Positions 1-8,876 of a stretch of DNA of 64,000 bases are shown here, piece by piece (the stretch's first letter is position 1; every line of letters starts with the position of its first letter). This stretch comes from Puia sp. (lineage in GTDB: Bacteria; Bacteroidota; Bacteroidia; Chitinophagales; Chitinophagaceae). Below the pieces are notes generated by a model, which worked only from the letters and a program-made list of their open reading frames with translations, did not search any database and had not been told where the DNA came from. The position numbers were made by a program, and so were the translations under genes. The DNA lies in the NCBI GenBank assembly GCA_031292515.1, contig JARLGZ010000083.1, forward strand, positions 29,141 through 93,140, read 5' to 3'.

Positions 1-386
1 ATTCCGCCGGCCCGAATCGCTCCGCCGGGTCGACGCGCTCCGTGATGAAGCGGCCGGATGACCGGGCGATCCCGACACCGCCTGCCGCGCCCAAACTGGT
101 AGAAGCCGGCGGCGTGCTGAAATGGGAGCCTGTCGAAGGCGCCTCCTATTACCGGATCTACCGGTCGGCGGCAAAAGATTTTACCACCGGCCCGGCAGAC
201 TTCAGAACCGGCCCGGCGACCCTGCTGACCTATCTCGCCGCGGGTGCGGGCCTGAATTTTTCGGACAACGGGACAGACTTACAAGGCGGCCCGCTGGAAG
301 GCGATTGGTATTACCGGGTGACTGCTGTCGACAAAGAGGGTTATGAGAGCCCGGCGTCTGCGGTGGTGACGATCCCGTATCATTGA
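1..386 (+). CDS. C-terminal end of a protein with a fibronectin type III-like domain (partial)
   Basis: The reading frame is open from the left edge of the window and ends at the TGA at 384-386; the true start lies outside. The visible part has a Pro/Ala-rich linker (PTPPAAPKLVEAGG) followed by about 85 residues with the FN3 pattern: LKWEPVEGASYYRIYRS (B/C strands), then DWYYRVTAVDKEGYESPAS and VVTIP at the end. FN3 modules at the C-terminus are common in secreted glycoside hydrolases and other surface proteins of Bacteroidota, and the catabolic genes that follow would fit a secreted glycosidase, but the catalytic part is not visible, so the enzyme class is unknown. The FN3 assignment rests on pattern only. 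Confidence 0.75.
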   Translation, partial: SAGPNRSAGSTRSVMKRPDDRAIPTPPAAPKLVEAGGVLKWEPVEGASYYRIYRSAAKDFTTGPADFRTGPATLLTYLAAGAGLNFSDNGTDLQGGPLEGDWYYRVTAVDKEGYESPASAVVTIPYH

Positions 387-404
387 TTTCCTCACCCACT
401 ATCC

Positions 405-490
405 ATCAAAACCAATGATGAGACAAAAGGCAGCTATCAATGAAAAACCGGTTATAAATCAAAACCAATGACGAGTCAAAAGACAACTAT
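405..490 (+). repeat. Imperfect 33-bp direct duplication covering the start of the sugar porter gene
   Basis: The segment at 405-437 (ATCAAAACCAATGATGAGAC...) recurs at 458-490 with few changes, 53 bp apart. The proposed ATG at 468 lies inside the second copy and an out-of-frame equivalent ATG lies in the first, so the duplication makes the true start of the downstream gene uncertain. Confidence 0.7.
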
Positions 491-1925
491 GAATCAAAAG
501 CCAGGCATGAACCGAAAGTTTGTCATACTCGTCAGCGTCGTAGCGGCCCTGGGGGGATTGTTGTTTGGCTTCGACACGGCCATCATCTCGGGGACGATCC
601 CGAGCATCACCGCCTACTTCTCCCTCGACGAGTACATGCTGGGCTGGGCCGTCAGCTCCATCCTCATCGGTTGCGCAATGGGGGCTTTGGTGGCGGGGCG
701 GCTGGCGGACCAGTATGGCCGGCGGTCCGTGCTCATCGTATGTGCCGTCCTGTTTGCTGTTTCCGGCATCGGCGCGGGCTTATCTCATCAGCTGTCGCTT
801 TTCATCGGGTTCCGGCTGATCGGCGGGTTGGGAGTCGGCGCCGCCGCGATGGTCTCGCCGATGTATATCGCGGAGATTGCGCCCGCTGCCTGGCGCGGCA
901 GGCTGGTGGCTTTCTACCAGCTGGCGATCGTCGTGGGGATCCTGCTGGCCTATTTTTCGAATTATCTCTTCAACGGCATCGGGCCCGAGGGCTGGCGCTG
1001 GATGTTTGCCTCACAGGCCGCACCGTCCTTCCTGTTCCTGTTCATGCTGCTGCTGGTGCCGGAGACGCCCCGCTGGCTGATGAGCAAGGGCAGGACCCAG
1101 CAGGCGGCGCGCATCCTGCTAAAGACCGCCGGCCTGGATCATGCACGGAAGGAGTTGGCGGACATCGAAAGCAGTTTTCGCCAGGAGGCTCGCAGGACCG
1201 ATGCCGGTTCCGGGAGATCGCAGGCCCGGGGCCTGGCGATATCCGCCAGCGCTGCTTCGAATGCGAACGGCAACTTGCCGGGCGGTGGCTCCCTGGGCCG
1301 GCTCTTTGGAAAGACCTATGGCCCGGTGCTGCTTATCGGCATCCTGGTGGCGGTCTTTCAGCAGGTGACGGGGATCAACTCCATACTATACTATGCGCCG
1401 GTCATCTTCAAAGAGACCGGGCTGGACAACGCCTCTTCGCTGCTGCAGACCATCGGCATCGGCCTGGTGAACGTAGTCTCCACCTTTATCGCCATCGGGC
1501 TCGTAGACAAACTGGGACGGCGCAAATTCCTGCTGGCGGGCAGCCTCCTGATGGGGATCTCGCTGGGAGCCGTGGCACTCTGCTTCCATTTCCGTTATTT
1601 CGACCACTACCTGGTCCTGATCTTTATGCTGCTATATGTCGGCTCTTTTGGCTGTACGCTCGGAGCCGTCACCTGGGTCTATCTTTCCGAGATCTTCCCG
1701 AACAGCATCCGGGGCCTGGCCCTCTCGGTGGCTACCCTCTCGCTCTGGCTGGCGGACTTCCTCGTGACCTATACCTTCCCGATCATGACCCATCACCTTG
1801 GGACGGCGGTGACCCTATCCTGTTATACCGGGCTCTGTGCGATGGCTTTCTTCTTCGTGCTGTTCAACGTCAGGGAGACGAAGGGCCGGACCCTCGAGGA
1901 GATAGAGGGATTGTTTGTGAAATGA
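468..1925 (+). CDS. MFS sugar porter (sugar:H+ symporter family)
   Basis: Twelve-helix major facilitator of the sugar porter subfamily (XylE/GalP/GLUT type), imports a monosaccharide across the inner membrane. Seen: GGLLFGFDTAIISG in helix 1, GRLADQYGRRS after helix 2, PETPRWL after helix 6, QQVTGINSILYYAPVIF in helix 7, LVDKLGRRK and the closing ETKGRTLEEIE. Length 485 aa is normal. The central cytoplasmic loop (about residues 235-280) carries a Ser/Ala/Gly-rich insertion unlike typical family members. The start is uncertain: 468, 489 and 507 are all in-frame ATGs, the first two inside a repeated leader; 507 would give a more usual N-terminus (MNRKFVILVS). The gene is 15 bp upstream of the PhyH gene and probably cotranscribed with it and the TIM-barrel gene. 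Substrate cannot be read from sequence. Confidence 0.93.
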   Translation: MTSQKTTMNQKPGMNRKFVILVSVVAALGGLLFGFDTAIISGTIPSITAYFSLDEYMLGWAVSSILIGCAMGALVAGRLADQYGRRSVLIVCAVLFAVSGIGAGLSHQLSLFIGFRLIGGLGVGAAAMVSPMYIAEIAPAAWRGRLVAFYQLAIVVGILLAYFSNYLFNGIGPEGWRWMFASQAAPSFLFLFMLLLVPETPRWLMSKGRTQQAARILLKTAGLDHARKELADIESSFRQEARRTDAGSGRSQARGLAISASAASNANGNLPGGGSLGRLFGKTYGPVLLIGILVAVFQQVTGINSILYYAPVIFKETGLDNASSLLQTIGIGLVNVVSTFIAIGLVDKLGRRKFLLAGSLLMGISLGAVALCFHFRYFDHYLVLIFMLLYVGSFGCTLGAVTWVYLSEIFPNSIRGLALSVATLSLWLADFLVTYTFPIMTHHLGTAVTLSCYTGLCAMAFFFVLFNVRETKGRTLEEIEGLFVK

Positions 1926-1940
1926 AAAAAGACCACTACC

Positions 1941-2819
1941 ATGAATAAAGAATCTGCTTATATCAACGACGGGCGCCTGTCGCCCGAGAACCTGGCTTTC
2001 TACCTGGAATGGGGCTATCTCGTGGCGCCGGACCTGATCACACCCCACGAGATACAGGCCCTGAAGAAAGAGACGGCCGCCATCTTCCGGGGGGAACGGG
2101 GTTTTGTCGAGGGGATGCTGCCCGTTCACGAAGGCGAACCCGACAGCGAGGTGCTGAAGAAATATGTGGCGATCCACTTCCCGCACAAGATCTCGAAGTC
2201 GATCCATGACTTCCTCTTCCACCCGCGGATCGTGGAGATCCTCACGCAGGTGGTCAGCCCCAACCTGAAATGCATGCAGTCCATGCTCTTCGTCAAGGCG
2301 CCCGGCAAGGCCGGCCAGTCCTGGCACCAGGATGAATACTATATCCCGACACGGGACCAGTCCTTGGTGGGCGCCTGGGTCGCGATCGACGATGCGACCA
2401 TCGACAACGGATGTCTCTGGATCATCCCGGGTAAACCGGGCTATATGATGCGGCGCGTGCCCAATAGCAGCAACGAATACGCCGACGTAGACACGATCGA
2501 CGTCTCCGATATCGAGCCCGGCCGGATCCTGCCCGTAGAAGTCGGCAGCGGCGCCGTCGTCTTCTTCAACGGCTACACGCTCCACAGCTCCCGGAGGAAC
2601 AAGACCAACGACTGTTTCCGGACGGCCCTGGTCAACCACTATATGAGCGCGGAGTCCATGCTGCCCTGGGACCAGGACGGCAAGCTGCCGCCGACCGAAG
2701 ACCTCCGCGACATCGTGCTCATCGCCGGTGAAGATCCCTATGGCTGGAAGCAGACGGTGGATTTGAATAAGCCTTATCTTCGACCCGAAGTATTAAAGAT
2801 CAAAACGGGTCAGTTGTGA
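1941..2819 (+). CDS. Phytanoyl-CoA dioxygenase (PhyH) family Fe(II)/2-oxoglutarate oxygenase
   Basis: Non-haem iron oxygenase with the double-stranded beta-helix fold. The facial triad is visible: His129 and Asp131 in SWHQDEYYIP, and His215 in LHSSRRN; the Arg in CFRTALVNHY (about residue 228) is placed to bind 2-oxoglutarate. The 292-aa length is typical. Bacterial PhyH proteins hydroxylate diverse small molecules, and in Bacteroidota they often sit with MFS porters and xylose-isomerase-like TIM barrels, as here, where they are thought to act on sugars, polyols or related compounds. The specific substrate is unknown. The stop codon at 2817-2819 lies inside the first unit of an 18-bp tandem repeat, so the extreme C-terminus is probably unimportant. 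Confidence 0.9.
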   Translation: MNKESAYINDGRLSPENLAFYLEWGYLVAPDLITPHEIQALKKETAAIFRGERGFVEGMLPVHEGEPDSEVLKKYVAIHFPHKISKSIHDFLFHPRIVEILTQVVSPNLKCMQSMLFVKAPGKAGQSWHQDEYYIPTRDQSLVGAWVAIDDATIDNGCLWIIPGKPGYMMRRVPNSSNEYADVDTIDVSDIEPGRILPVEVGSGAVVFFNGYTLHSSRRNKTNDCFRTALVNHYMSAESMLPWDQDGKLPPTEDLRDIVLIAGEDPYGWKQTVDLNKPYLRPEVLKIKTGQL

Positions 2820-2878
2820 TAAGCGGGTCAATTGGAATAAGCAGGTCAGTTGTGATAAGCGGGTCAATTGGGATAAGA
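2807..2878 (+). repeat. Four tandem 18-bp units across the stop codon of the PhyH gene
   Basis: Units at 2807, 2825, 2843 and 2861, each a variant of GGGTCAGTTGTGATAAGC. Units 1 and 3 are nearly identical, as are 2 and 4, so the array looks like a duplicated 36-bp pair. The PhyH stop lies in unit 1. No coding is inferred here. Confidence 0.85.
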
Positions 2879-2937
2879 AGTCAGGTGTGAATTTGAGCCA
2901 GTCGTGGAAATAAATCAATTCAGTAAATGAGCCAACG

Positions 2938-3735
2938 ATGAACGTACAGTTTTTCTGTCCCCGCTGGGGAAGCGAGGGGATCTCCTGGAGCGATTTCACC
3001 AAACGTGTCAAAGACGCCGGCTATGACGGCATCGAATGGGGGCTTGCCCACACGACGACCGACCGTGAACTCGAAGAGGCCTGGAACTGCGCGGCAAAAC
3101 ACGGTCTCGGCATGATCCCGCAGCACTACGACACCAACGACGCCCATTTCCAGCGGCACAAGGACGCCTATGAGGCCTGGCTGCAGCGCATGAGCATCTA
3201 TCCGGCGGTCAAACTCAACTCGCAGACCGGCAAGGACTTCTTCCACTTCGGCCAGAACTGGCAATTGATACAGATCGGAAACAAATATGGCGCGGTCCAT
3301 GAGACCCACAGAGGCAAGTTCTCCTATGCAGCCCACACCACGAAAACCTATCTCGAAGAGATCCCCGAGCTGCGTCTCACGCTCGATATTTCGCACTGGG
3401 TGTGTGTGGCGGAATCCTTGCTTGACGACCAGCCCGAAGCCGTAAACCTGGCGATCGAACGGGCCGACCACCTCCACGCCCGTCTCGGCCACCCCGAGGC
3501 CCCGCAAGTCACCGACCCGCGCGAACCCGAATGGTTGATGGTCTTCGAGCGGCACCTGGAATGGTGGGATCGCGTGGCGGCCCGGATTCAAACCGAAGGC
3601 AAAGTGCTGACGATTACGCCGGAGTTCGGACCCTATCCTTATATGGTAAGACTGCCGGTGACGGGAGAACCCATTGCGGATCAGTGGGAGGTGAATAGGT
3701 ATATGATGGGGATATTGAGGAAGAGGTATGGGTAG
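2938..3735 (+). CDS. Sugar phosphate isomerase/epimerase-like TIM barrel protein
   Basis: Member of the xylose-isomerase-like TIM barrel superfamily (AP endonuclease 2 family). Seen: MNVQFFCPRWGSEGISW at strand 1, VKDAGYDGIEWGL (the usual AGYDGIE-type motif), TLDISHWVCVAES with conserved Asp/His, DHLHARLGHPEAPQV with the metal-ligand type HxR, and ITPEFGPYPY near the end with the conserved Glu. Length 265 aa is normal. These enzymes isomerise or epimerise sugars, keto-sugars or inositols using a divalent metal. Downstream of the porter and PhyH genes it would form the third member of a small catabolic operon. The exact reaction cannot be assigned from the sequence. Confidence 0.85.
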   Translation: MNVQFFCPRWGSEGISWSDFTKRVKDAGYDGIEWGLAHTTTDRELEEAWNCAAKHGLGMIPQHYDTNDAHFQRHKDAYEAWLQRMSIYPAVKLNSQTGKDFFHFGQNWQLIQIGNKYGAVHETHRGKFSYAAHTTKTYLEEIPELRLTLDISHWVCVAESLLDDQPEAVNLAIERADHLHARLGHPEAPQVTDPREPEWLMVFERHLEWWDRVAARIQTEGKVLTITPEFGPYPYMVRLPVTGEPIADQWEVNRYMMGILRKRYG

Positions 3736-3771
3736 CCCCGATTCACCCCTCATCCCTGCGCTGACTATACT

Positions 3772-4509
3772 TCACCCCACCTTTCTCCCCACCGCCACCA
3801 CCGACAACCCGACCTGGTTGAAGGCCAGCCTGTCGACCATTTTGAACATGGGTACCAGTTTATTATAAAGGTTCAGCTGCCCGGATGGAAGGGTCTGCCG
3901 CTTCAGGATACTTCCCGAGAGATACCAGCCCAGGATACCCGCCATATTGAAATACCAGCTCTTCAGCACCTGGAAGTGTTCCGAGAAGAGCTTCTCGATC
4001 GACTGGCGGGTATAGCGCCGGTAGTGTTCCAGTTCCTTGTCGAGGACATTGTACAGCGAGGGATAGGCAGGCACGAGGATGATCACATGGCCGCCGGGCG
4101 CCAGGAGCTTATAACAGTTTTCGAGGGCCTGGTGGTCGTCCGCGATATGTTCGACGACATTGAGCGCGAATACCGTATCGAAGCCCCCGATGATCCCGGG
4201 ATAGTCTTGTTCGAAATGCGGGTCGGCGAGGTCCATGGGGAGGATACCGTCGAGGGATGGGTCTCCCGAGAAACGTCTTTTTAGCATTTTGCAATAGTCG
4301 GGATTCAGGTCGGTGAGGAATATCGGGAGACGGTTCCTGAGGAAGAGCGCCGAGATATTGCCGATGCCGCTGCCGACCTCCAGGGTCCGGCCTTTTGTAT
4401 AGGGCCGGATCGTTTCAAACATCCACTCGTTCAGCTTGTCTACTATACTCAGGTTTTGCAAAGTGGTTAACCCCACCTGCGCCGGTGTAAGCATTTGCGT
4501 CGTACTCAT
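3772..4509 (-). CDS. Class I SAM-dependent methyltransferase, copy 1 of a duplicated GT2-methyltransferase pair
   Basis: Rossmann-fold methyltransferase: motif I is LEVGSGIGNIS, with acidic residue after strand 2 (FLTDLN), then FALNVVEHIADD (strand 4) and PGGHVIILVPAYPSLY (strand 5 region). Relatives in sugar and lipid-linked glycan loci methylate small acceptors; the target is unknown here. I chose the ATG at 4507-4509 (MSTTQML) rather than one 39 nt upstream because it aligns with the start of the paralogue at 33308 and gives exactly the same 95-nt overlap with the upstream GT2 gene. N-terminal residues TPAQVGLTTLQNLS match the paralogue's SAPQETGLITLQHLS. It is translated from the shared minus-strand transcript with the glycosyltransferase and converges on the TIM-barrel gene 36 bp away. 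Confidence 0.88.
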   Translation of the reverse strand: MSTTQMLTPAQVGLTTLQNLSIVDKLNEWMFETIRPYTKGRTLEVGSGIGNISALFLRNRLPIFLTDLNPDYCKMLKRRFSGDPSLDGILPMDLADPHFEQDYPGIIGGFDTVFALNVVEHIADDHQALENCYKLLAPGGHVIILVPAYPSLYNVLDKELEHYRRYTRQSIEKLFSEHFQVLKSWYFNMAGILGWYLSGSILKRQTLPSGQLNLYNKLVPMFKMVDRLAFNQVGLSVVAVGRKVG

Positions 4510-5302
4510 TTTTCGCGAATTTATATTTGAAGATGCAATAGATGGCACGGAAGGCGTCCTTCATCGAGATCTTCTTCCCTTCCTCGAAGGTGCGTCCGTA
4601 GTAGGAGATGCCCACCTCATAGATCCGGATCTTGGGGATACGGGCGATCTTCGCCGTGACCTCCGGTTCGAAGCCGAAGCGCTTCTCTTTCAAGGGTACC
4701 CGCTTGATGATATCGGAGCGGAACAGCTTGTAGCAGGTCTCCATGTCCGTCAGGTTCAGGTTGCAGAACAGGTTGGAGATAAAAGTCAGGAGCCGGTTGC
4801 CGATGGAATGCCAGAAGAACAGGATGCGGTGCGGGTTCCCCCCCATGAAACGGGAACCGTACACGATATCGGCGAAACCGTTGACAACCGGCTTCAGGAG
4901 ACTATTGTATTCGAGAGGGTCATATTCGAGATCCGCGTCCTGCACCAGCAGGTATTCCCCCGTTGCCCTGGCGATGCCGGTATGGATGGCCGCGCCTTTT
5001 CCCTGGTTGACGTCATGCTCGTAATACAGGATTTTGAGTTCCGGGTTGTCGAGGATATAATGTTTGATCGCGCTATCCGTAGCATCTTTGGAGCAATCGT
5101 TGACGATGATGACTTCTTTTTCGATGCTGTTGATCAGATGGACCTGCTGGATCTTGTCCAGGATCACCGCGATGGTCTTCTCCTCGTTATACACCGGTAT
5201 GATGATAGAAAGGGTTTTGATGATCTTCAGGGAGGTTTTCCCGTTTTCAGCAACGGCAACGACATGGTCCGACCTTTCGATCGGATGAATGATCTCTGGC
5301 AT
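4415..5302 (-). CDS. Glycosyltransferase family 2 (DPM/DPG synthase-like), copy 1
   Basis: GT-A fold glycosyltransferase resembling dolichyl/polyprenyl-phosphate mannose or glucose synthases. Seen: LSIIIPVYNEEKTI at the N-terminus, VIIVNDCSKDAT (nucleotide-sugar binding), GKGAAIHTGIARATGEYLLVQDADLEYDP (DAD metal motif), GSRFMGGNPHRI, and METCYKLFR with KRFGFEPEVTAKIAR. Length 295 aa. No C-terminal membrane helices, so it is a soluble or peripheral enzyme that would charge a lipid phosphate for a GT-C transferase. Its last 95 nt overlap the methyltransferase gene in another frame; the C-terminal tail after KYKFAKNEY is poorly conserved against the copy at 32515. The beta-barrel gene lies 302 bp upstream on the same strand. 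Confidence 0.92.
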   Translation of the reverse strand: MPEIIHPIERSDHVVAVAENGKTSLKIIKTLSIIIPVYNEEKTIAVILDKIQQVHLINSIEKEVIIVNDCSKDATDSAIKHYILDNPELKILYYEHDVNQGKGAAIHTGIARATGEYLLVQDADLEYDPLEYNSLLKPVVNGFADIVYGSRFMGGNPHRILFFWHSIGNRLLTFISNLFCNLNLTDMETCYKLFRSDIIKRVPLKEKRFGFEPEVTAKIARIPKIRIYEVGISYYGRTFEEGKKISMKDAFRAIYCIFKYKFAKNEYDANAYTGAGGVNHFAKPEYSRQAERVDV

Positions 5303-5604
5303 AATCAGTGTTTTTAGCGTGATGGGATGGCCGGAAATCGGGGGGCGCCGGCCCCGGCTCTCCGGGACGAAGAGACGAAGACCCCGACCTAAAGATACTC
5401 CCGAACCTCTATCGAAACCTAGTCAAAGACTATCGGGAAACGAGCTATGACTATCGGGAAATGCCCCGCTTTTCCTGGCGGCCTTCGTCGTGAAGCCTGC
5501 TTTCAAGCCGATATAGGCGCTGCTTTGAACACTGATCCCGGCGTTGTTAAGTAACTGGGTAGTGGTCGTCGGTGCTCTTTGTGGGGCATCCTGCATCGTT
5601 GTTT
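5303..5604. other. Intergenic gap between beta-barrel and GT2 genes
   Basis: No gene supported. It contains two copies of GACTATCGGGAAA (5428-5440 and 5449-5461), 21 bp apart. Read in the direction of the flanking genes this gives TTTCCCGATAGTC twice, recalling TCCCTTGATCCTGATAGTCC at the same relative place in the second cassette (32447-32466). Confidence 0.5.
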
Positions 5605-8109
5605 TCAGTCCGGCAATGATCTGTTCTTGCCGACACGCACAAAATGAAAAGCGGCCGACAGCATCCAGTAGCGGCCGATGATGTTGGAGTAGTTTTCGGA
5701 GATCTGGTTGGCGGTGATCGTGCGCCCGATGCCGGTGTTCTGGCCGAGGATATTGTCGATCTGCCATTTCACGACCAGGCGATTCCGGAGGAAGTTTTTG
5801 CCGACAAAGGCATTCCACAAAAACACGGCGTTGTTCTTGTCGAAATAGGCCGTCTTCTGCCGCCAGCTGTAGTTTCCGCTGGTATTGAGTTCGAGCCCCG
5901 GGAAGGGGAAGACGCCCAGGTCCCCGGAATAGTTCTGGGACCAGTACCGGGTCGGCGCCGCGGTATTGATGGAGCTGCTGAGATACGAGTAGCCGAGGTT
6001 CGAATGAACCCCGAAATGATATTTATCGGGATCGTTCAGCGCCATGGAAAATCCCAGGTTGCCGGTATAGGTATTATTACGGCTCAGCAGGAGGTCGACA
6101 AAATTCACGGCGTTGTGATAGGTGAGACTGGTGTTGACACGCAGGTCCAGCGCCCGTACTTTTCTGCCTACCGAAAAATTCAGACCCGCGTTTTCCGCGC
6201 CGCTTGTATTCACCCACCCGCTGACCTGTCTGCCCAGGCTGTCGGTATAGGTCTTCGTCGTGATGCTGTTGGTCGTGAAGCTGCCATAGAAGCCTGCCTG
6301 TAACGGGGTGGCGCCAAGGGATTGATAGTTGACCTGCAGCACATGCGTGGAAGAGGGTTGCAGACCGGGGTTGCCTGTCAGGATATGCAGTGGGTCGTTA
6401 TTGTTCTGAACGGGTTGCAGTTGGCTGATAGTCGGCAGCTGCACGCTGGCGGTATAATAGCCATAGACGGAACGGGTATTGCTGAGGTTATAGCGGGCAA
6501 AAGCCGTCGGGGTAAAATAAAAATACCGGTACCGCTGCCTGGCGCCCGCGACGAGGTCCCTCTGCAGGTAGGAGTTCTGAATGAACTCGCCGCCCACGAC
6601 ATAATGCAGGGCCTTACCCGCGGACTGAAGGTTCACCCGGATCTTTTGTGTCACCAGGTTCGACTGGTATTGGCTGCTCAGGCTGTCTACGGGGAGATCA
6701 TATTTGCCGTCGCCTTTGTTATAGGTGTTTTGCAGGGATTGATTCCTGTTAAAGCTGAGGCCGTAACCGATCGCCAGTTGTGTCTTGAACCACAGCGGCT
6801 CGGTGTAGTTAAGACGGGCGTCGGCGGAGAGGTTATGGGTATTGTATTGTTTTCGCTGGTCGGTGGTGTCGGCGCTGCTGAGGCTGCCGTCGGGGCGGAA
6901 GAAACTGTTGAGCGAATACAGGTAGCCGCCGGCAGTGTTGTCCTGTTTGGCGAGGCTGCCGAGCAGGGAAAATACCCGGTCTTTCTTTTTCCGGCCGGCC
7001 CTGCGCCACATCACGGCCCCTTGCGAAATCCGGCTGTCCACATCCGACCGGGTCTGTTTCAGGCTACTGTTGACCAGGGTATCGTTAAACAGGCCGTCTC
7101 CCGAAGAAGAGTATTGATTATGCCCCTTCCCGTCCATTCCGCTGAAATACAGGTGCAGCGCCGAAAGGGTGTCCGGGGCGAGGAACCAGGCAACGGCCAT
7201 CGACTGCTGGTACAGGCTGTTTGTCGAACTGCTCTGCTGGTTCTGCTGATAGACGGAATCCGGCAGAATTTGTTCGGTGAGGCTGGAGGAGACAGGCCGG
7301 GTATACAGCTGGCTGGCCTGGAAGTTTCCGATCGCGTGTTCCTGCCCGTTGTTCCAGTCGTTGGAATAGTGGAGCGCCGCGCCCATCACCCGGGGGATAC
7401 CCGCCCCCGCGGAGGCGCCCAGGGGGTCGCTCACGCCGCCGCTCAGCGAGATACCCGATCCCAGGTCTCCCACGGCGCCGTTAAAAATCGTCTCGCCGTT
7501 GTTGGCGCTCTTGGCGATGGCTGCGAGCTGCCGTTTGTCCCTAAAGGCTCCCAGCAGGGCATTGTCATTATAATACCCGGAGGCATCGGCTCCGGCCTGG
7601 AGGTTCCCGAAAGACCCTCTCTTACGATCATCCTTCAGCGTGAGGTTCAGGGTCTTTATCCGCTCTCCGTCGTCGACACCCGTAAATTCCGCGCGGGCGC
7701 TCTTCTTGTCCAGCACCTGGATTTTGGCGATCATATCGGCGTTGAGATTGCGGGTGATCAGCCTGGGGTCCGAGCCGAAGATGTCTTCCCCATCCACCAG
7801 CAGCTTCTGTATCCGCTGGCCGTTGAACGTGATGCCTCCCTGCGCGTCTATTTCCAGACCGGGCAGCCGCTTCAGCAGCTCTTCCACCGTGGCATTCACC
7901 TTCATCTTTACGCCGGCGGTATTATATTCGATGGTATCGCCTTTGATGCGCATGGGCGGGTAGCCGGGAGTGATGGTGACGGGAGCGAGGGTGTCGGAAT
8001 GGGGGGACGTATTGGATGGATGAGGGATCTGCTGTCCCCGGGCGACCAGGATTCCGCCTGATAAAAAGAAAACGAGCAAGGCTGGCTTGGAAAGACATAC
8101 AATTACCAA
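5605..8109 (-). CDS. TonB-dependent receptor-like outer-membrane beta-barrel protein, cassette 1
   Basis: Large outer-membrane protein of the Bacteroidota beta-barrel family (OMP_b-brl_3 type). The N-terminus MVIVCLSKPALLVFFLSGG is a signal peptide. A plug-like domain follows: IKGDTIEYNTAGVKMKVN, VEELLKRLPGLEIDAQGG, FNGQRIQKLLVDGEDIFG and IQVLDKKSARAEFTGVDDGE, then many alternating amphipathic strands to the end. At 834 aa it lacks the N-terminal CarboxypepD_reg domain present in its paralogue at 29762. Members of this family are usually of unknown substrate. It heads the minus-strand group beta-barrel, GT2, methyltransferase; an AraC-type regulator lies just upstream. Low-complexity Asn/Ser-rich loops are normal for surface loops. 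Confidence 0.88.
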   Translation of the reverse strand: MVIVCLSKPALLVFFLSGGILVARGQQIPHPSNTSPHSDTLAPVTITPGYPPMRIKGDTIEYNTAGVKMKVNATVEELLKRLPGLEIDAQGGITFNGQRIQKLLVDGEDIFGSDPRLITRNLNADMIAKIQVLDKKSARAEFTGVDDGERIKTLNLTLKDDRKRGSFGNLQAGADASGYYNDNALLGAFRDKRQLAAIAKSANNGETIFNGAVGDLGSGISLSGGVSDPLGASAGAGIPRVMGAALHYSNDWNNGQEHAIGNFQASQLYTRPVSSSLTEQILPDSVYQQNQQSSSTNSLYQQSMAVAWFLAPDTLSALHLYFSGMDGKGHNQYSSSGDGLFNDTLVNSSLKQTRSDVDSRISQGAVMWRRAGRKKKDRVFSLLGSLAKQDNTAGGYLYSLNSFFRPDGSLSSADTTDQRKQYNTHNLSADARLNYTEPLWFKTQLAIGYGLSFNRNQSLQNTYNKGDGKYDLPVDSLSSQYQSNLVTQKIRVNLQSAGKALHYVVGGEFIQNSYLQRDLVAGARQRYRYFYFTPTAFARYNLSNTRSVYGYYTASVQLPTISQLQPVQNNNDPLHILTGNPGLQPSSTHVLQVNYQSLGATPLQAGFYGSFTTNSITTKTYTDSLGRQVSGWVNTSGAENAGLNFSVGRKVRALDLRVNTSLTYHNAVNFVDLLLSRNNTYTGNLGFSMALNDPDKYHFGVHSNLGYSYLSSSINTAAPTRYWSQNYSGDLGVFPFPGLELNTSGNYSWRQKTAYFDKNNAVFLWNAFVGKNFLRNRLVVKWQIDNILGQNTGIGRTITANQISENYSNIIGRYWMLSAAFHFVRVGKNRSLPD

Positions 8110-8322
8110 TGTTGGGCTCTTTTGTTTTGCTATAATTTATTTATAATCAGCTACAAACAGAGCAATAAAATTGAACATACGATGAGTTCACCTAAATGGA
8201 TTCACTTAGGACCCAATCGGGCCAATTTTAATGCCTTAAGAGGGACTGTGTCCCATTAGTAAGTATGTAATGGATGGAATTCGTCTTCTCCTGACGAGCG
8301 GATCCGGACAATGGTCCGAACC

Positions 8323-8361
8323 TGTGAATCTGACTTGTGAATCTGATCTTTGAATCTGACC
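8323..8361 (+). repeat. Three tandem 13-bp units
   Basis: TGTGAATCTGACT, TGTGAATCTGATC and TTTGAATCTGACC follow one another without gaps. One of many short degenerate arrays in the window. Confidence 0.8.
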
Positions 8362-8502
8362 TGCGGAGATAAAGATAGGGTTAACAAAGAAGGGTCTTTC
8401 GACAAAGAAGGGAAGGCTTTTGCCTAAAATGACATTTTTCCTGTCAAAAATCACTTCGAAAACGCTAATGTAGTTATATAATACTACAACACAAACTCAT
8501 TA

Positions 8503-8525
8503 TTCGTTGTCTTAAGAACTACGAA
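8503..8525. promoter_or_regulatory. Imperfect palindrome, possible operator
   Basis: Twenty-three bases centred on CTTAAG with perfect outer arms TTCGT and ACGAA. It lies 70 bp before the small gene at 8596 in a divergent region near two DNA-binding proteins, so an operator is possible; no direct support. Confidence 0.3.
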
Positions 8526-8595
8526 TTGATAGTATTTAAGCAACGAAACATATGTCGTTAGTAATATTTCAATAGATAGCTCTTTCCTTTGATGC

Positions 8596-8847
8596 ATGGT
8601 AAAGGATAGACGCTATACCGATGTAAAAGAATTAATTCAGAGTGGTCATATAAAAACCTTCGGTCGGATCTTTGACTTTATCCCCAAAACAGTGGTTTAT
8701 ACCGATATGGGAATGAACTACAATCGTTTTCAAAAACTCTTCTTCGATCCCGAGCTGTACACGATCCGGGAGTTAAAAGCCATGGCCATGCTGATTGGCT
8801 GCGACCCTAAGACGCTCATAGACCTGGCAGCCGGATTTTCCAGATAA
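8596..8847 (+). CDS. Small conserved-looking protein, possible helix-turn-helix
   Basis: Eighty-three residues, charged and alpha-helical in appearance. The segment from about residue 40 to 80 (NYNRFQKLFFDP, YTIRELKAMAMLIGCDPKTLIDLAAG) has the layout of a Cro/C1-like helix-turn-helix, in which a specific arrangement LxxLAxxLGxxxxxL is expected; here it reads LKAMAMLIGCDPKTLIDL. No signal peptide. It is convergent with the AraC-type gene (29 bp apart) and divergent from the beta-barrel gene. A regulatory role is an inference; I do not recognise a named family. Confidence 0.6.
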   Translation: MVKDRRYTDVKELIQSGHIKTFGRIFDFIPKTVVYTDMGMNYNRFQKLFFDPELYTIRELKAMAMLIGCDPKTLIDLAAGFSR

Positions 8848-8876
8848 TCCGGGACAGAACGATTCGGAACGATTCC

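Larger units (their letters stand above)
8110..8595. other. Divergent intergenic region with repeats and palindromes
   Basis: Separates the minus-strand beta-barrel gene from the plus-strand small gene. Holds a three-unit 13-bp tandem repeat (8323-8361) and imperfect palindromes at 8470-8485 and 8503-8525. A short minus-strand reading frame through the repeat was not accepted as a gene. Confidence 0.5.

Noticed and set aside
6322..8061. Long plus-strand open frame opposite the beta-barrel gene
   Set aside because: Composition is Val/Gly/Arg-rich antisense sequence with no domains; the minus-strand frame has a signal peptide, plug and strands.
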